Assembly (NCBI RefSeq): GCF_022348085.1
Contig: NZ_JAKRFN010000001.1
Coordinates: forward strand, 372,001 to 436,000
Length of the DNA stretch: 64,000 bases
Reading direction: 5' to 3'
Source of the DNA: Mycobacterium sp. PSTR-4-N
GTDB taxonomy: Bacteria > Actinomycetota > Actinomycetes > Mycobacteriales > Mycobacteriaceae
The position numbers and the translations under genes are program-made. The notes under the pieces are model-generated. The model was not told where the DNA came from. It saw only the letters and a program-made list of their open reading frames with translations, and did no database searches. The stretch's first letter is position 1. Each line of letters starts with the position of its first letter. Below are positions 1-9,029 of the stretch, piece by piece.

Positions 1-1268
1 AGCTGCATCGATCGCCGCAGTGAGTCCATCACGCCACGTCGTTCGATGATCAAGACCAGCGGCGCCAGGCTGAACATGATGCCCACGACGAACGACCCGA
101 CGAACAGGACGGTCATCAGGAGCAGCGCCAAGGGCAGGCCGACCGCGAAGGCGGCGAACACCACCCCCATGGCCAGCCCGTCGACGAGGATGAAGATTCC
201 GTAGTAGACAAGAGTCAGCCGGCACACGGGAAGGACGCGGCTGCGGGCCTCCCGCACAACGTCTTTCATCCGCACCGGAAGACCTCGAACCGCCTTGTCG
301 GTCGCCGACACCGATAAAGCAAGCAGCGCGGCATCAGCTGGAAAGGCCAAGGCGCACAGAAACAGCCAGAGCAGAAGCATCACGCCGAACAGACCGCCGA
401 ATACGTCTGTCGCATCCGCGGATTCGAAGAGTGAGGTCGACAGCGACGTCGAGGACACCGCGATCGACATCACGATGCCCGACGCCACTGCGCAGACCAC
501 CGCGAACGCGATCAGGATGACGACGGGAATTCCGACAAGCGTGGGCCAGTGTCGGCCGAGAATCCGGAACGCGCCGGTGAACATCTCGGGAAAGCTCAGC
601 GGTCGCAGCGGGATGACGGGCGTGCCTGGTGCCGGGGCCGGGTCGCTGGTGCGTTCGGTTCGCGTCAGAACGGCCATCAGATCGGGATGCCATGCGGTGC
701 GCCGCGCCTGGGTGAAGTAGGCGGCGGCGGCGCAGCCGGCCGCGACCAGAACCCAGCCGAAGCCGAGGATCAGCGATGCCAACAGCGTCAGCGCCGAGAG
801 CCCCCACAGCACGTGGAAAGGCTGAACGGCCACCGATGGAGCGACCGAATCACGGCGCGGCTGTTGCCCGTCCGGCTCGCGGTGCCAGGCGTTGCCGTGG
901 GCTGCGGATGGCACAGGGACGCCGGCTGACGGTCGGCGATCGACCGGCGGAGGCGGCGGAGGCGGCGGCGATGATGGCGGACGCGGTGAAGGCGGCGGAG
1001 GCGGTGAAGGGCGCGAGGGCGCGGTCGGGATGCGAGGGGACGGACTCGCGCCTCGTCCGGTGTAGGTGGTGCCGGCGGTGAACCGGTCTGGGAGCCGGGA
1101 CGGCGGGGAGGCATGCGGCCGCGGGGCCGGGGCGGCAGGCCCCCGATAGATCTTGGGAGCAGCGCTGGCCGGTTCGGTGCTGGGAGACGTGTCCGGTGGT
1201 GCGCTGAAATGCTGCGCTGCTTGGCGCCGATATTCGGCGTGCGGGTCGGGGTCTTGTCCGTTGCTCAT
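1..1268 (-). CDS. Proline-rich multi-pass membrane protein (3' end outside window)
   Basis: The reading frame stays open from an ATG at 1268 to the left edge, so at least 422 residues are visible and the C-terminus is missing. Residues 1-150 are a hydrophilic, very proline-rich cytoplasmic-looking head with a run of prolines near 90-107. Hydrophobic segments follow at about 152-185, 240-270, 290-320, 350-378 and 380-405. The part from residue 225 on (AFRILGRHWPTLVGI and later IIERRGVMDSLRRSM) resembles the membrane domain attached to some glycerophosphodiester phosphodiesterases; this is a motif-level guess. The head carries HAEYRRQAAQHF (10-21) and RFTAGTTYTG (62-71), both of which recur in the protein at 10922-12610. 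It is the last visible gene of the leftward train. Function unknown. Confidence 0.75.
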   Translation of the reverse strand, partial: MSNGQDPDPHAEYRRQAAQHFSAPPDTSPSTEPASAAPKIYRGPAAPAPRPHASPPSRLPDRFTAGTTYTGRGASPSPRIPTAPSRPSPPPPPSPRPPSSPPPPPPPPVDRRPSAGVPVPSAAHGNAWHREPDGQQPRRDSVAPSVAVQPFHVLWGLSALTLLASLILGFGWVLVAAGCAAAAYFTQARRTAWHPDLMAVLTRTERTSDPAPAPGTPVIPLRPLSFPEMFTGAFRILGRHWPTLVGIPVVILIAFAVVCAVASGIVMSIAVSSTSLSTSLFESADATDVFGGLFGVMLLLWLFLCALAFPADAALLALSVSATDKAVRGLPVRMKDVVREARSRVLPVCRLTLVYYGIFILVDGLAMGVVFAAFAVGLPLALLLMTVLFVGSFVVGIMFSLAPLVLIIERRGVMDSLRRSMQ

Positions 1269-1302
1269 TCGAGTCTCCCGAAGCACGGTGATGGCGCAGC
1301 GT

Positions 1303-2313
1303 TCACAGAGCACGTCCGGCCGGAGTGGGACGACGTTGAGGCTCGGTCATCGCCTCGGCCACGAGGCAGGCCACGCATCCGCCGACGAAGACCCCGACGT
1401 CGAGGAGCCAGAACGTGAACCAGTTTGGCGCAGAGCTCATTCCCTGTTCCGAGTACCAGATCGACCACCACGCCAGCCCTGCGGCCGGGAAGAGACCGAG
1501 AACCCAGCCACTGCCGCGACGGCGCGCGATCGACCATGCGATGACGAACACCACGGCGACGAGGACAGGCACCCTACCGATCCACGGCAACAGGTCGTAC
1601 GGAGGCTCGGAATAGGTGTAGCCCTCGATGGTTCGGTTCTGCGACAGCAAGGCCACGAGACTCCACTCGTCGGAGGGACTCGATGCGAGCCCGGCGACCA
1701 CTGTGCCGGCGAGCGCCAGAAGGATTGCGGGAGGTCTGCGTTCGGCGGTGCGGGCATTGGCCGCCACGCACACCACGAAGAACGCGTTCAGGCCGTTGGC
1801 GAGCCACCACACTTGCCAGGGCGAGGTGAAATCGCCGTGCATCAGGATCGCGTAAACAATGAGGGACGGCACCAGCAGCAGTGCGGAGACAACGCCTCCC
1901 CCGGATTTCGCGACCGACTCACCAGGCCGCCCGTCAGGTGGTGGAGGCGAGAGGAAGTCGGTCGGCGTCCCCGGCGACCAGGCGGGCGCGGAAGCGCGCG
2001 ATGGCGTCGAGTCAGCGGCAGGTGCGTTGTTCCATGCCGATTGCGTTCTGCTGATGACGGTGTCGGCCACGGCGCGCGAAGCCTGCCGAAGCTGATCGTC
2101 GAGCCCGGTCGCACCGCCGTGCCGGTGATTTCGATACCAGAGGTAACTCCCGCCGATCGCCCCCACCGACAGCAGGAGAAAGCTCCCGGTGTCGCCGAGC
2201 AACCCCGAGAGGATCCAGTGCAGGACGTGCAACACAACGCCGACGGCGAACACACCGGCCGCCACCAGGAGAATGTGCCTGGTGAGGAGACCGGAATCTG
2301 CCGACTGCATCAT
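1303..2313 (-). CDS. Hypothetical polytopic membrane protein
   Basis: About 336 residues from the ATG at 2313, which directly follows another possible in-frame reading from farther upstream; I chose this ATG because the upstream extension runs through the end of the next gene and is arginine-rich. Two hydrophobic segments near the N-terminus (around 12-32 and 38-52) are followed by a proline/serine-rich linker (residues about 75-125) and then at least six more membrane segments. It starts 17 bases after the end of the small secreted protein gene at 2331 and ends 34 bases before the next gene, so it is probably cotranscribed with both. No family recognised. Confidence 0.7.
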   Translation of the reverse strand: MMQSADSGLLTRHILLVAAGVFAVGVVLHVLHWILSGLLGDTGSFLLLSVGAIGGSYLWYRNHRHGGATGLDDQLRQASRAVADTVISRTQSAWNNAPAADSTPSRASAPAWSPGTPTDFLSPPPPDGRPGESVAKSGGGVVSALLLVPSLIVYAILMHGDFTSPWQVWWLANGLNAFFVVCVAANARTAERRPPAILLALAGTVVAGLASSPSDEWSLVALLSQNRTIEGYTYSEPPYDLLPWIGRVPVLVAVVFVIAWSIARRRGSGWVLGLFPAAGLAWWSIWYSEQGMSSAPNWFTFWLLDVGVFVGGCVACLVAEAMTEPQRRPTPAGRAL

Positions 2314-2330
2314 CCCGCCTGCGTGCTGGC

Positions 2331-2735
2331 TCAACGGGCCGAACAGATCGACATCGGCGCGTCGGAATCGTATTGCAGAGAGCGATAACCGAGTCTGCCC
2401 TGACACAGCCCCAATCCCGTCGCGGTCAGCGATACCTGGCGCACCGGCTCGCCGCGCGATATGGCTCCCGCAGACTGACACCACGTTCCCGTGGCATGGG
2501 CGACTTGTCCACCCCAGCTATCCCACGCGATGTCGGTGATGGTGTTGGCGCACAGGCTGTTCAACGACAGCGTGGCGGGACGCGAGGTGCCGAAGCCGAC
2601 GGAGTACTGGTCGGACGGCGCACCGAGGACCACCAATCCGCTCGCGGATGCAGACGGTAGACCCCACGGTACGGCCGCAGCGGCGATGCCGAGCCCGAAA
2701 GCCAGTGCTGCCATGCGAGTGACGTTGCCGTTCAT
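2331..2735 (-). CDS. Small secreted hypothetical protein
   Basis: Encodes 134 residues. The N-terminus (residues 1-31, ending PSASAS) has a short charged start, a hydrophobic core and an Ala-Ser-Ala type site, so it is probably a cleaved signal peptide. The mature part has four cysteines, suggesting disulfides outside the membrane. The ATG at 2735 overlaps the TGA of the upstream gene (ATGA, 2732-2735), which favours this start and translational coupling. No family recognised. Confidence 0.7.
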   Translation of the reverse strand: MNGNVTRMAALAFGLGIAAAAVPWGLPSASASGLVVLGAPSDQYSVGFGTSRPATLSLNSLCANTITDIAWDSWGGQVAHATGTWCQSAGAISRGEPVRQVSLTATGLGLCQGRLGYRSLQYDSDAPMSICSAR

Positions 2736-3388
2736 CGGTTCTGAGTCCAGAATCGCCACCCGCGCGGCGCCGGCGGCCATGACGGGTCGGGCGTCCACCC
2801 GGGGCCGGGTGTGAAGCCGGGCCGCAGCGGCCACTGCGGTGGCGGGGTGAAGGACCAGGTCGCTGTCGCGCTCTTCACCGCGCCGCCCTCGGGTGCGGCC
2901 GCCGCGTGCGGGGCCGAAGCAGTCGGGCGTGGCTGCACTCGTGGGGCGCCGGCATGCTGCGTCCACGGCCGATCGGGTGCTGCGGGAGCGGGTGGAGCCG
3001 GCGCCGCAGGGGGATGCGTTCCGGCCCCGGTGGGGAGGCGCAACCGGGGTGGCCGGCCCAGCGCACCGGGCGTCAGGGCCGCCGACGCAGGCCCGGGCGC
3101 TGTCGGGGCAGCAGGCGGTCTCGCACCGCCGCTCGAGGCGCCGGCGAAGTTCTCCTTGAGGCGGTCCTTGTACATCCGGGCCTTGTCGGGGTTCCTCTTG
3201 ACGAAGTGGTACAGAAAGGCCAGGCCCAGGATGGGAATCCAGAGAAGCATCCCGGCACCGCCGCCGAAGAAGAAGAAGTGGGTGCTGCGTCGACTGCCGC
3301 CGCGCGCCAGGACATCCACCGCCTGGGTGGTGTCGAGGTGATCGAACGCCCCACGCGCTGCCGAGGCGAGGTCGAGAATCATGGACAT
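2732..3388 (-). CDS. Membrane protein with C-terminal Trp/Pro-rich motif
   Basis: Encodes 218 residues. After an N-terminal stretch there is one clear membrane segment near residues 45-62, a short basic region (KRNPDKARMYKDRLKENF), then a long Ala/Pro-rich linker. The last 35 residues form a striking Trp/Pro motif (PPPQWPLRPGFTPGPGW, then WTPDPSWPPAPRGWRFW) that is almost repeated at the N-terminus of the PQQ-domain protein at 4499-6976. The shared motif suggests both proteins bind the same partner or localise together. The stop overlaps the start of the next gene (ATGA). Function unknown. Confidence 0.75.
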   Translation of the reverse strand: MSMILDLASAARGAFDHLDTTQAVDVLARGGSRRSTHFFFFGGGAGMLLWIPILGLAFLYHFVKRNPDKARMYKDRLKENFAGASSGGARPPAAPTAPGPASAALTPGALGRPPRLRLPTGAGTHPPAAPAPPAPAAPDRPWTQHAGAPRVQPRPTASAPHAAAAPEGGAVKSATATWSFTPPPQWPLRPGFTPGPGWTPDPSWPPAPRGWRFWTQNR

Positions 3389-3433
3389 TGATCTGAAGCT
3401 CTCTGTGTGTACTGGTCGATCAGCGATTGCGAG

Positions 3434-4279
3434 CTAGGAGGGGTTCTTCAGATACTCCCCGGTGGCATCCGCGTCGTACTGCTGCAGGCGTTCGATCCAT
3501 CGATCGCCGAACTTCTTGTACAGCCCGAACCCGTCGATGGTCTTCGAGAAGGGAACCGGGATGAACCACACGGTCATTCGGTTGCGGGTCCACGTGTCGA
3601 TCGACGTGGTGACGCACGTCCGCCCGTCTGTGTGTCGAACCATGTCGGCGTGGAATTCCAGCGGAGACGACATCGCACCGGTGACCACGAAGTTCAGTCG
3701 ATCGATCGACCCGTCCGGGAGGACGACCTTCGACAACGGCCCTGAGAGATTCATGCATTCTTCAGCGGCCAGGCCCGCGATCTCCTCCGCATCGAGACGA
3801 GTCCACATACGGAACGTCCCTTTCTCGGTGTGAGCGACGCGGAAGAAGGCGGCCCAGATGGCGACGGCGGCGACGACACCGGCCAGCCGTGTGACGCCCG
3901 ATCCGGCCAGGATGACCAGGCCCGCCAGCACGAGTGCGCCGCCGGCGATGACCGTCTTGCGGTTGGCCGGATCCACCAGCCACGCCACGACGGGGCCCTG
4001 ACCCGTCGCGGCGGGCGGTGAAGGGTTCCGGTACCCGGGGTCGGGGATCGAGTTCTGCTGCTGCTGAGCCGAATACGACGGGGCGGGCGTGTGGAATCCG
4101 GGCACCGGTGACGGCGGCCGTGGTGGGACAGGCGGCCAGGATTGCGCACTACGAGCACGAGCAGCCGTGGCGGCGTCCTCGGCGGCCGGCGGAGGTGCTG
4201 TGGCGTCATCGCCGGGCCGGAAGATCTTCGGTCTATTCGGATCGGCGACATGGCCTGGCGCCGTCTGATCGTGACTCAT
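3434..4279 (-). CDS. Membrane protein with proline-rich N-terminus, hypothetical
   Basis: Encodes 281 residues. Residues 1-90 are disordered and rich in Pro, Ala and Gln (including a QQQQ stretch). Two close membrane segments lie around 108-128 and 131-148, followed by a soluble domain of about 130 residues (RMWTRLDAEEIAGLAAEECMN onward) that contains one or two cysteines and ends in a basic region. The ATG at 4279 is preceded by a G-rich ribosome binding site (GGGGGGAA). A perfect inverted repeat lies about 100 bases upstream (4377-4400). No family recognised. Confidence 0.75.
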   Translation of the reverse strand: MSHDQTAPGHVADPNRPKIFRPGDDATAPPPAAEDAATAARARSAQSWPPVPPRPPSPVPGFHTPAPSYSAQQQQNSIPDPGYRNPSPPAATGQGPVVAWLVDPANRKTVIAGGALVLAGLVILAGSGVTRLAGVVAAVAIWAAFFRVAHTEKGTFRMWTRLDAEEIAGLAAEECMNLSGPLSKVVLPDGSIDRLNFVVTGAMSSPLEFHADMVRHTDGRTCVTTSIDTWTRNRMTVWFIPVPFSKTIDGFGLYKKFGDRWIERLQQYDADATGEYLKNPS

Positions 4280-4376
4280 GCAGTTCCCCCCAACCCTGAA
4301 CGCAGCGCACCCACATCGATCCGCCGTTCGATGTCAGTTAACACCATGTGGCACCGCGCCACAGCCGAAATCACCA

Positions 4377-4400
4377 CATGTCGTCCGATGGGACGACATG
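4377..4400. promoter_or_regulatory. Perfect 10-bp inverted repeat, candidate operator
   Basis: CATGTCGTCC (4377-4386) and GGACGACATG (4391-4400) are exact reverse complements separated by GATG. It lies in the 219-base gap between the end of the PQQ-domain gene (4499) and the start of the gene at 4279. The symmetry suggests a dimeric repressor site; it lacks a T-run, so a terminator is less likely. Confidence 0.45.
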
Positions 4401-4416
4401 AAAAGCCGTGCTCTCA

Positions 4417-4469
4417 CGCCCGTTCGGGCGTCACAGGCAGGTCATCTCTCGGGAAACACGAAACCCGAG
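4417..4469 (-). terminator. Two short hairpins after the PQQ-domain gene
   Basis: Two hairpins stand between the stop of the gene at 4499 and the candidate operator: CTCGGG (4448-4453) with CCCGAG (4464-4469), and CGCCCG (4417-4422) with CGGGCG (4425-4430). Neither has a long T-run, so they may give partial termination or mRNA processing and not full termination. Confidence 0.35.
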
Positions 4470-4498
4470 TCGCAGCCAGACCGCGGTTTCAGCAATTC

Positions 4499-6976
4499 TC
4501 AGCGCCGATACTTGGTGCTGCCGGCCGAATCCCGGCTGCTGCTGACGATCTTGGCGAAGCATTCGTCAACCGGTATCGCGCGCGCGTCGCACCACCCGTT
4601 CGCTGCGTCGGCATCGGGGAACGTCAACCCTGCGAAGGTCACCCACCATCCCGCGAGGTCGAAGGTGCGCCACTCGTCGCTCCAGACCAGCCGCACTTCT
4701 GGATACTGACCCCGCATCCTCAGGTGTTGTTGCAGGATCTCGCAGGGCGACCAGGTCACCATGCGCCCGTCGACATCGGGCGCGACCAGTCCGGGCCGTT
4801 TCGAGGAGAGCTGCGCCACCCATCGGTCGGCGAGTTGCGCGCGCACGAACGGGCGGTCCGCGTCCACCTGGGCGCGCAGCGCGGCCAGGACGTCCTCGTC
4901 GCTGCCACATCCGGCGGCCGGGTCCGGTGGAGGGACCGACTGTCGGCGTGCGTCGGAGCTGGGCTTGTCGGACGTCTGCGAGACGCCGCCGGTGCCTTCC
5001 TCGTCACAGTCCACGACCTCCAGGCCGGACGCGGCGGATTCTGTCACGATGCCCCCGGTACCAGAGGCGCGACCGGCGTTCTCGCCCAGCGTGTTCGGAT
5101 GGCGGGTGTAGGTTCCGTTGACGAATTCGAGTTCGACGACGGTGGGCTGCGCGCCGTCTCCCCCGATGACCACGGGATCGCCGGAGAAGTCGAAGACGGC
5201 GGAGCAGATCCTGCCGAGTTGATCTCGAATGGTCACCCGAAGCCGATCGGTGGACAAGATGTCGCCGCCGGGACAGCGTGCCTTCACTTCCATCGTGACC
5301 ATCAGCGAGCCGTTCTCGGCGCGATACTGCACCGGCCGCATCTCGGGGGTGCGCCCGCACTTGGTGATCAATCCACCGTCGGCGTCCGCGTCGACGGCAG
5401 GTGCGGAATCACCGGACCGGCCGGGCGCGCCGGCGGGCCCGCCTGTCGGGCCGTAGTACGTGATGGATTCGCTGACCACCTGCGCGAAACCCTGACCGGC
5501 AGGCGCCACCGAGTGCGGACCGTCGATGCCGGGCAGCGTCCACAGCGTGTCGCCGGTCGCCAGATCGACGGCGGTCAGGCCGCGTTCCGTGACCGCCATG
5601 ACATGTTGCCCATCCGAGAGGTCGACCCCGCCGACCGTCATGTCGTTGGTCCACAGCCGTTCACCCGTCGCGATATCGAACGCGGTGAGCGGACTCTGGT
5701 AGTCACCGCCCAACACCGTGTCACCGACGATCGTGTGCAGTTCGAGGTCCTCGTCGCCGGCAGCTGTCCATATGGTGCGACCGGTGGTGAAATCGTAAGC
5801 GGTGCGGCCGATCACGTACGGCAGCGTCGTCCCGTCCGTGACCAGCCATGGCCGCGCCACACCGGCCGTGTCGGTCACCGTTCGCAGCGGGTTGCCGCTC
5901 GGGTCAGCGACGATCGTCGTGATGACGTCGGGGTCCCCCGCTTCGCACGATCTCGCGGTGAAGCCCTGCCCGTCGAAGACCGACAGCCTCGTCACCTCGC
6001 CTGCGGTCAGCGGTTCGCCGTCGCTGTCACGGGCCAGAGTCAGTCCACCGTCGTTGCCGGAGTAGACGATGGCGTCATCGATTCCGTCGAAGATCGCATC
6101 ACCTGAACCGGGGCAACCCATCTGGTCCCCGATGGGATATCCGCGCGACCAATCCGCGGTGAGATCGTCCGCGTTGCCCCGAGTGATGAATCGCTGCCCA
6201 TCGTCGAAACCCATGGTGTAGACCGCGGATCCAGACACCTCGACGAATCGGGTGCGGTCCGGCACCTGGAGGCGATGGTCGATGCTGCCGTCAGCCATCG
6301 ACAGGAAGGACACGTACGTCGGCGCCGCGGACGGACCGAAGGTCGCTTCCCTGCCGAGGCACGGAATCAATCTGTCGACGGTGGCCGTGGCGCACACCGG
6401 TGCGAACCCGGCATCGGCCGTCCACCGAATCTCCCCCGTGCCGCTGTCGATGGCCACCAGGGTCGCGCCGCGATCGGTTCGAGGCAGGATCGCCGAGGTC
6501 AGCAGAGTGTCGCCGAGGTCGATGAAACCGGGGCTCTGATACTGATTCGACGACGGATCGGGCCTGACGAACTCGGCATCGGGGAACACCGTCTCGGCAT
6601 TCAACTGCCAGCCGGCGCTTGGCTTTTCCGGATACAGACCGCGTAGTTGGCCGGCGACGGGCTGACCGCCCTCCTCGTCGTCCGTGAAGTGCTTCACCAG
6701 GAAGTAGCCGCCGCCGGCCAGCGCCACCACGACAACGAGGACCGCGGTCAGCAGCAAAGCGACCGGTCGCCGGGACCCCGCTCGCCGCGGCGGCGACGGC
6801 GCGGGCGAAGGAGCAGGTGGTGGAGCGGATTGCGGAGCACCGGACGGCGACGGCGCATCGTCGATCCAGAATTCCCACCCGAACGGTGCGGGCGGCCAAC
6901 TCGGATCAGGCGTCCAGTCGGGCGGCGGCTCCCATCCCGGAGGAACCGGCCAGTCGGGCGGCGGGTTGAACGACAT
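4499..6976 (-). CDS. Membrane-anchored PQQ-type beta-propeller protein
   Basis: Encodes 825 residues. Residues 1-37 are a Trp/Pro motif (PPDWPVPPGWEPPPDWTPD, then SWPPAPFGWEFW). A proline-rich linker and a membrane segment near 70-93 follow, so most of the protein lies outside the membrane. The large central part (about 125-520) has repeated propeller blades of the PQQ/BamB type, such as VAIDSGTGEIRWTADAG, AFDIATGERLWTNDMT and AVDLATGDTLWTLPG. The C-terminal third is a Cys-containing domain that includes a repeat of DADADGG-like acidic text and is unassigned. The ATG at 6976 lies 14 bases after the stop of the lipoprotein gene, consistent with an operon. Family members often act in envelope protein handling or sensing; the ligand here is unknown. 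Confidence 0.8.
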   Translation of the reverse strand: MSFNPPPDWPVPPGWEPPPDWTPDPSWPPAPFGWEFWIDDAPSPSGAPQSAPPPAPSPAPSPPRRAGSRRPVALLLTAVLVVVVALAGGGYFLVKHFTDDEEGGQPVAGQLRGLYPEKPSAGWQLNAETVFPDAEFVRPDPSSNQYQSPGFIDLGDTLLTSAILPRTDRGATLVAIDSGTGEIRWTADAGFAPVCATATVDRLIPCLGREATFGPSAAPTYVSFLSMADGSIDHRLQVPDRTRFVEVSGSAVYTMGFDDGQRFITRGNADDLTADWSRGYPIGDQMGCPGSGDAIFDGIDDAIVYSGNDGGLTLARDSDGEPLTAGEVTRLSVFDGQGFTARSCEAGDPDVITTIVADPSGNPLRTVTDTAGVARPWLVTDGTTLPYVIGRTAYDFTTGRTIWTAAGDEDLELHTIVGDTVLGGDYQSPLTAFDIATGERLWTNDMTVGGVDLSDGQHVMAVTERGLTAVDLATGDTLWTLPGIDGPHSVAPAGQGFAQVVSESITYYGPTGGPAGAPGRSGDSAPAVDADADGGLITKCGRTPEMRPVQYRAENGSLMVTMEVKARCPGGDILSTDRLRVTIRDQLGRICSAVFDFSGDPVVIGGDGAQPTVVELEFVNGTYTRHPNTLGENAGRASGTGGIVTESAASGLEVVDCDEEGTGGVSQTSDKPSSDARRQSVPPPDPAAGCGSDEDVLAALRAQVDADRPFVRAQLADRWVAQLSSKRPGLVAPDVDGRMVTWSPCEILQQHLRMRGQYPEVRLVWSDEWRTFDLAGWWVTFAGLTFPDADAANGWCDARAIPVDECFAKIVSSSRDSAGSTKYRR

Positions 6977-6990
6977 GACGACCTAGGCGC

Positions 6991-7665
6991 TCAGCACGGT
7001 GAGAAACTGCGAAGTTCGGGCATCGGGACGCCCTGTAACAAGGCCTTCCCGCGACAGATCGAACTCGGGAAACCGGTGTAGCGAGTCCACGAGTCACCGA
7101 CAAGGCGCACCAGCGATTGCGCGTCACCGAGGTCACCTGAGTCGACGTAGGCCCAACCGTCATAGCAGCGGATGACATTCAGCCGCTGACCGAGATCGGC
7201 CGATATCGCGGACGGATCGCAGTTGGCCAGCGGTTGACTGTGGCTGCTGGCCGCCGGCGCAGGTAGCACACGAATTTCTGCGCCATCGTTGCGTGCGCAC
7301 GACGTTGTGTAGCCGTACAGTTCAGCTGCAGTTGCCGTCGGGCTGGCGCAGTTCCACCCGTCGAATTCGGCAGAATCGGTGTTGCCACTATGCGGCAGCG
7401 CAGGATCGTTGAGATACCGGTCGACGATCTGCATCGCGTCCGCGCAGGAGAGGTCCCCGGCGGTGACAGTGACTGATCCGGACGCACCGGTGGCCGGGTA
7501 GGTGACCGAGCCGCACCCGCCCGAGGCGAGCGTGCTGGCCGCTACCGACCGCCCCGCATCAGGCGCCGGTCCGCCGGTTCCATGTCGAGGCTCAGAGGCG
7601 GCGCATGCCGTGAACGCCATCAACGCGGCGCCGGCCGCTGCGACGGCGGTCAGCCGACGAATCAT
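6991..7665 (-). CDS. Putative lipoprotein
   Basis: Encodes 224 residues. The N-terminus MIRRLTAVAAAGAALMAF runs into TAC at residues 19-21, which fits a lipoprotein signal with Cys21 as the lipidated residue, although the -3 position (Phe18) is not ideal. The mature part has several Cys residues that could pair. The ATG at 7665 has a strong ribosome binding site (GGGGGAG, 6-7 bases upstream); a longer upstream frame exists but lacks such a site. It lies between the kinase gene and the PQQ-domain gene. Function unknown; it may belong to the same signalling system. Confidence 0.75.
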   Translation of the reverse strand: MIRRLTAVAAAGAALMAFTACAASEPRHGTGGPAPDAGRSVAASTLASGGCGSVTYPATGASGSVTVTAGDLSCADAMQIVDRYLNDPALPHSGNTDSAEFDGWNCASPTATAAELYGYTTSCARNDGAEIRVLPAPAASSHSQPLANCDPSAISADLGQRLNVIRCYDGWAYVDSGDLGDAQSLVRLVGDSWTRYTGFPSSICRGKALLQGVPMPELRSFSPC

Positions 7666-7766
7666 GATCTCCCCCAGCACACGCGAAGTCAGCAAATCTT
7701 CGTCGCATTGTGCCAACTCGACCACCGCATCGGTGTCCGCCGTTGGGATGACACGACACCGGCAGG

Positions 7767-9029
7767 TCAGGTACCCAGGGTCGAGGCGCCGCTGAGCACG
7801 GCCCACACGATGAAGACCGCCAGGCTCACCACCACGACGACGACAGCGATCAACGCGACGAGGTAGGTGCGGGAGTTCATCCCGAGAAACTTGTCACTGT
7901 TGGGCGCCTCGACGGGCCGCGGTGGGGCCGCGGGCGCCGGGAAACCCGCAGACGACACGGCGGGGCGGGGCCCAGATGAGCGCGCCCACGGATTGTGTTG
8001 CCGCGACGCACGTTCGGCATCGATCGCGCACCACGGGCAGACGGCGCATCCGAGGGGAATCTCGTGGCGGTTCTGCGAACACCGTTCCAGCCGGATCCGC
8101 AACAGGGCGGAGCGCCACTGTCCCGCCGTCGGCCGCGCCGCCGGCTCTCGGGCGCCCTCGGTGAATGCCCGGACGAAGAAGTCGCCGATCTCGGGCGGTA
8201 GGAACGACACCGGCGGCGCCAGCGGGTGTGTTCGCAACCGAGATCCGGGCCCGCCGGCCCATTCCCCGTTCACCGCTAGCGTCAATGCATCGGGTTGATC
8301 CGCGTCGCCGGTCCACTGACCGCGCGAGAACGGATGATTCCCGGCGAGCAACAGCTGATGGATGTGCACCGCAAGAGCGAACAGATCGGAGGTCTTCTCA
8401 CGCGCCACCTGGCGTAGGTTGCGGCCGGCCAATTCTGGCGCGGTGAACTCCGGCCGTCCCACAGCACAGAGGAAGCGGTGACCGGAGCTGTCCGTGAACT
8501 GCATCGAGTCGCAATCGACGAGCGTGACGCGGGTGGTGTCGGAGACCAGGATGTTGCGCTCCTGGAAGTCGCCGATCACCGCTTCGACGCGGTGGCACAC
8601 CTCGACGGCCAGACACAGGTTCGCCGCGACGTTGACGAGGTGGCCCCAGCCCGCGTTCTTCGTCCATTGAGGCCCGGTGGGGGCGGGGTGGGCTCGGTCG
8701 GACGGGTTGCTCATCGTGTGCAACTCCACCGAGGTCGCGGTGTCGATCCGGCGCATCACATATCCCACGGGGCCGTGTGGACCGACGATCATGTCCTGCG
8801 GCCAGGTGAGCACCACGAAGCCGTCGGGTTGCACGGCGCCGGGCGGCTGTGACTGCACCATCGCTGCGACCTTGCGCAGCTTCTGGTCCAATTCGGTGAG
8901 GTCGTCGTGGAAGACCTTGGCCACGAGATCGCGGCGGTCTGCCAGGTCGTACACCGTGCCCTCGCCGGTTCTCCCGGTCAGCGTGCGCCCCAGACGCAGC
9001 GGTTCCCCCGATCCGAGCCGCAAATTCAC
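7767..9029 (-). CDS. Protein kinase with zinc ribbon and C-terminal membrane anchor (TerY-P triad type)
   Basis: Encodes 420 residues from a GTG at 9029 that overlaps the TGA of the phosphatase gene (GTGA) and has a GGGAGAGG ribosome binding site. The fold is an atypical eukaryotic-like kinase: glycine loop about 17-29, Lys38 in VAKVF, a catalytic loop GDFQERN with Asp154 and Asn159, and a metal-binding segment VDCDS (Asp172/Asp174) in place of DFG. A zinc ribbon follows with Cys317, His322, Cys328, Cys331 and Cys334 (CAVCPWC). A Pro-rich linker and one membrane helix (about 388-412) end the protein. This kinase, next to a PP2C and a vWA protein, matches the TerY-P triad known from stress-response loci. 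Substrates are unknown; nearby proline-rich membrane proteins are candidates. Confidence 0.85.
   Translation of the reverse strand: MNLRLGSGEPLRLGRTLTGRTGEGTVYDLADRRDLVAKVFHDDLTELDQKLRKVAAMVQSQPPGAVQPDGFVVLTWPQDMIVGPHGPVGYVMRRIDTATSVELHTMSNPSDRAHPAPTGPQWTKNAGWGHLVNVAANLCLAVEVCHRVEAVIGDFQERNILVSDTTRVTLVDCDSMQFTDSSGHRFLCAVGRPEFTAPELAGRNLRQVAREKTSDLFALAVHIHQLLLAGNHPFSRGQWTGDADQPDALTLAVNGEWAGGPGSRLRTHPLAPPVSFLPPEIGDFFVRAFTEGAREPAARPTAGQWRSALLRIRLERCSQNRHEIPLGCAVCPWCAIDAERASRQHNPWARSSGPRPAVSSAGFPAPAAPPRPVEAPNSDKFLGMNSRTYLVALIAVVVVVVSLAVFIVWAVLSGASTLGT

Noticed and set aside
946..1020. GGC/GGA-rich simple repeat
   Set aside because: It is the coding sequence for the proline-rich stretch of the protein at 1-1268 and is not a separate repeat element.
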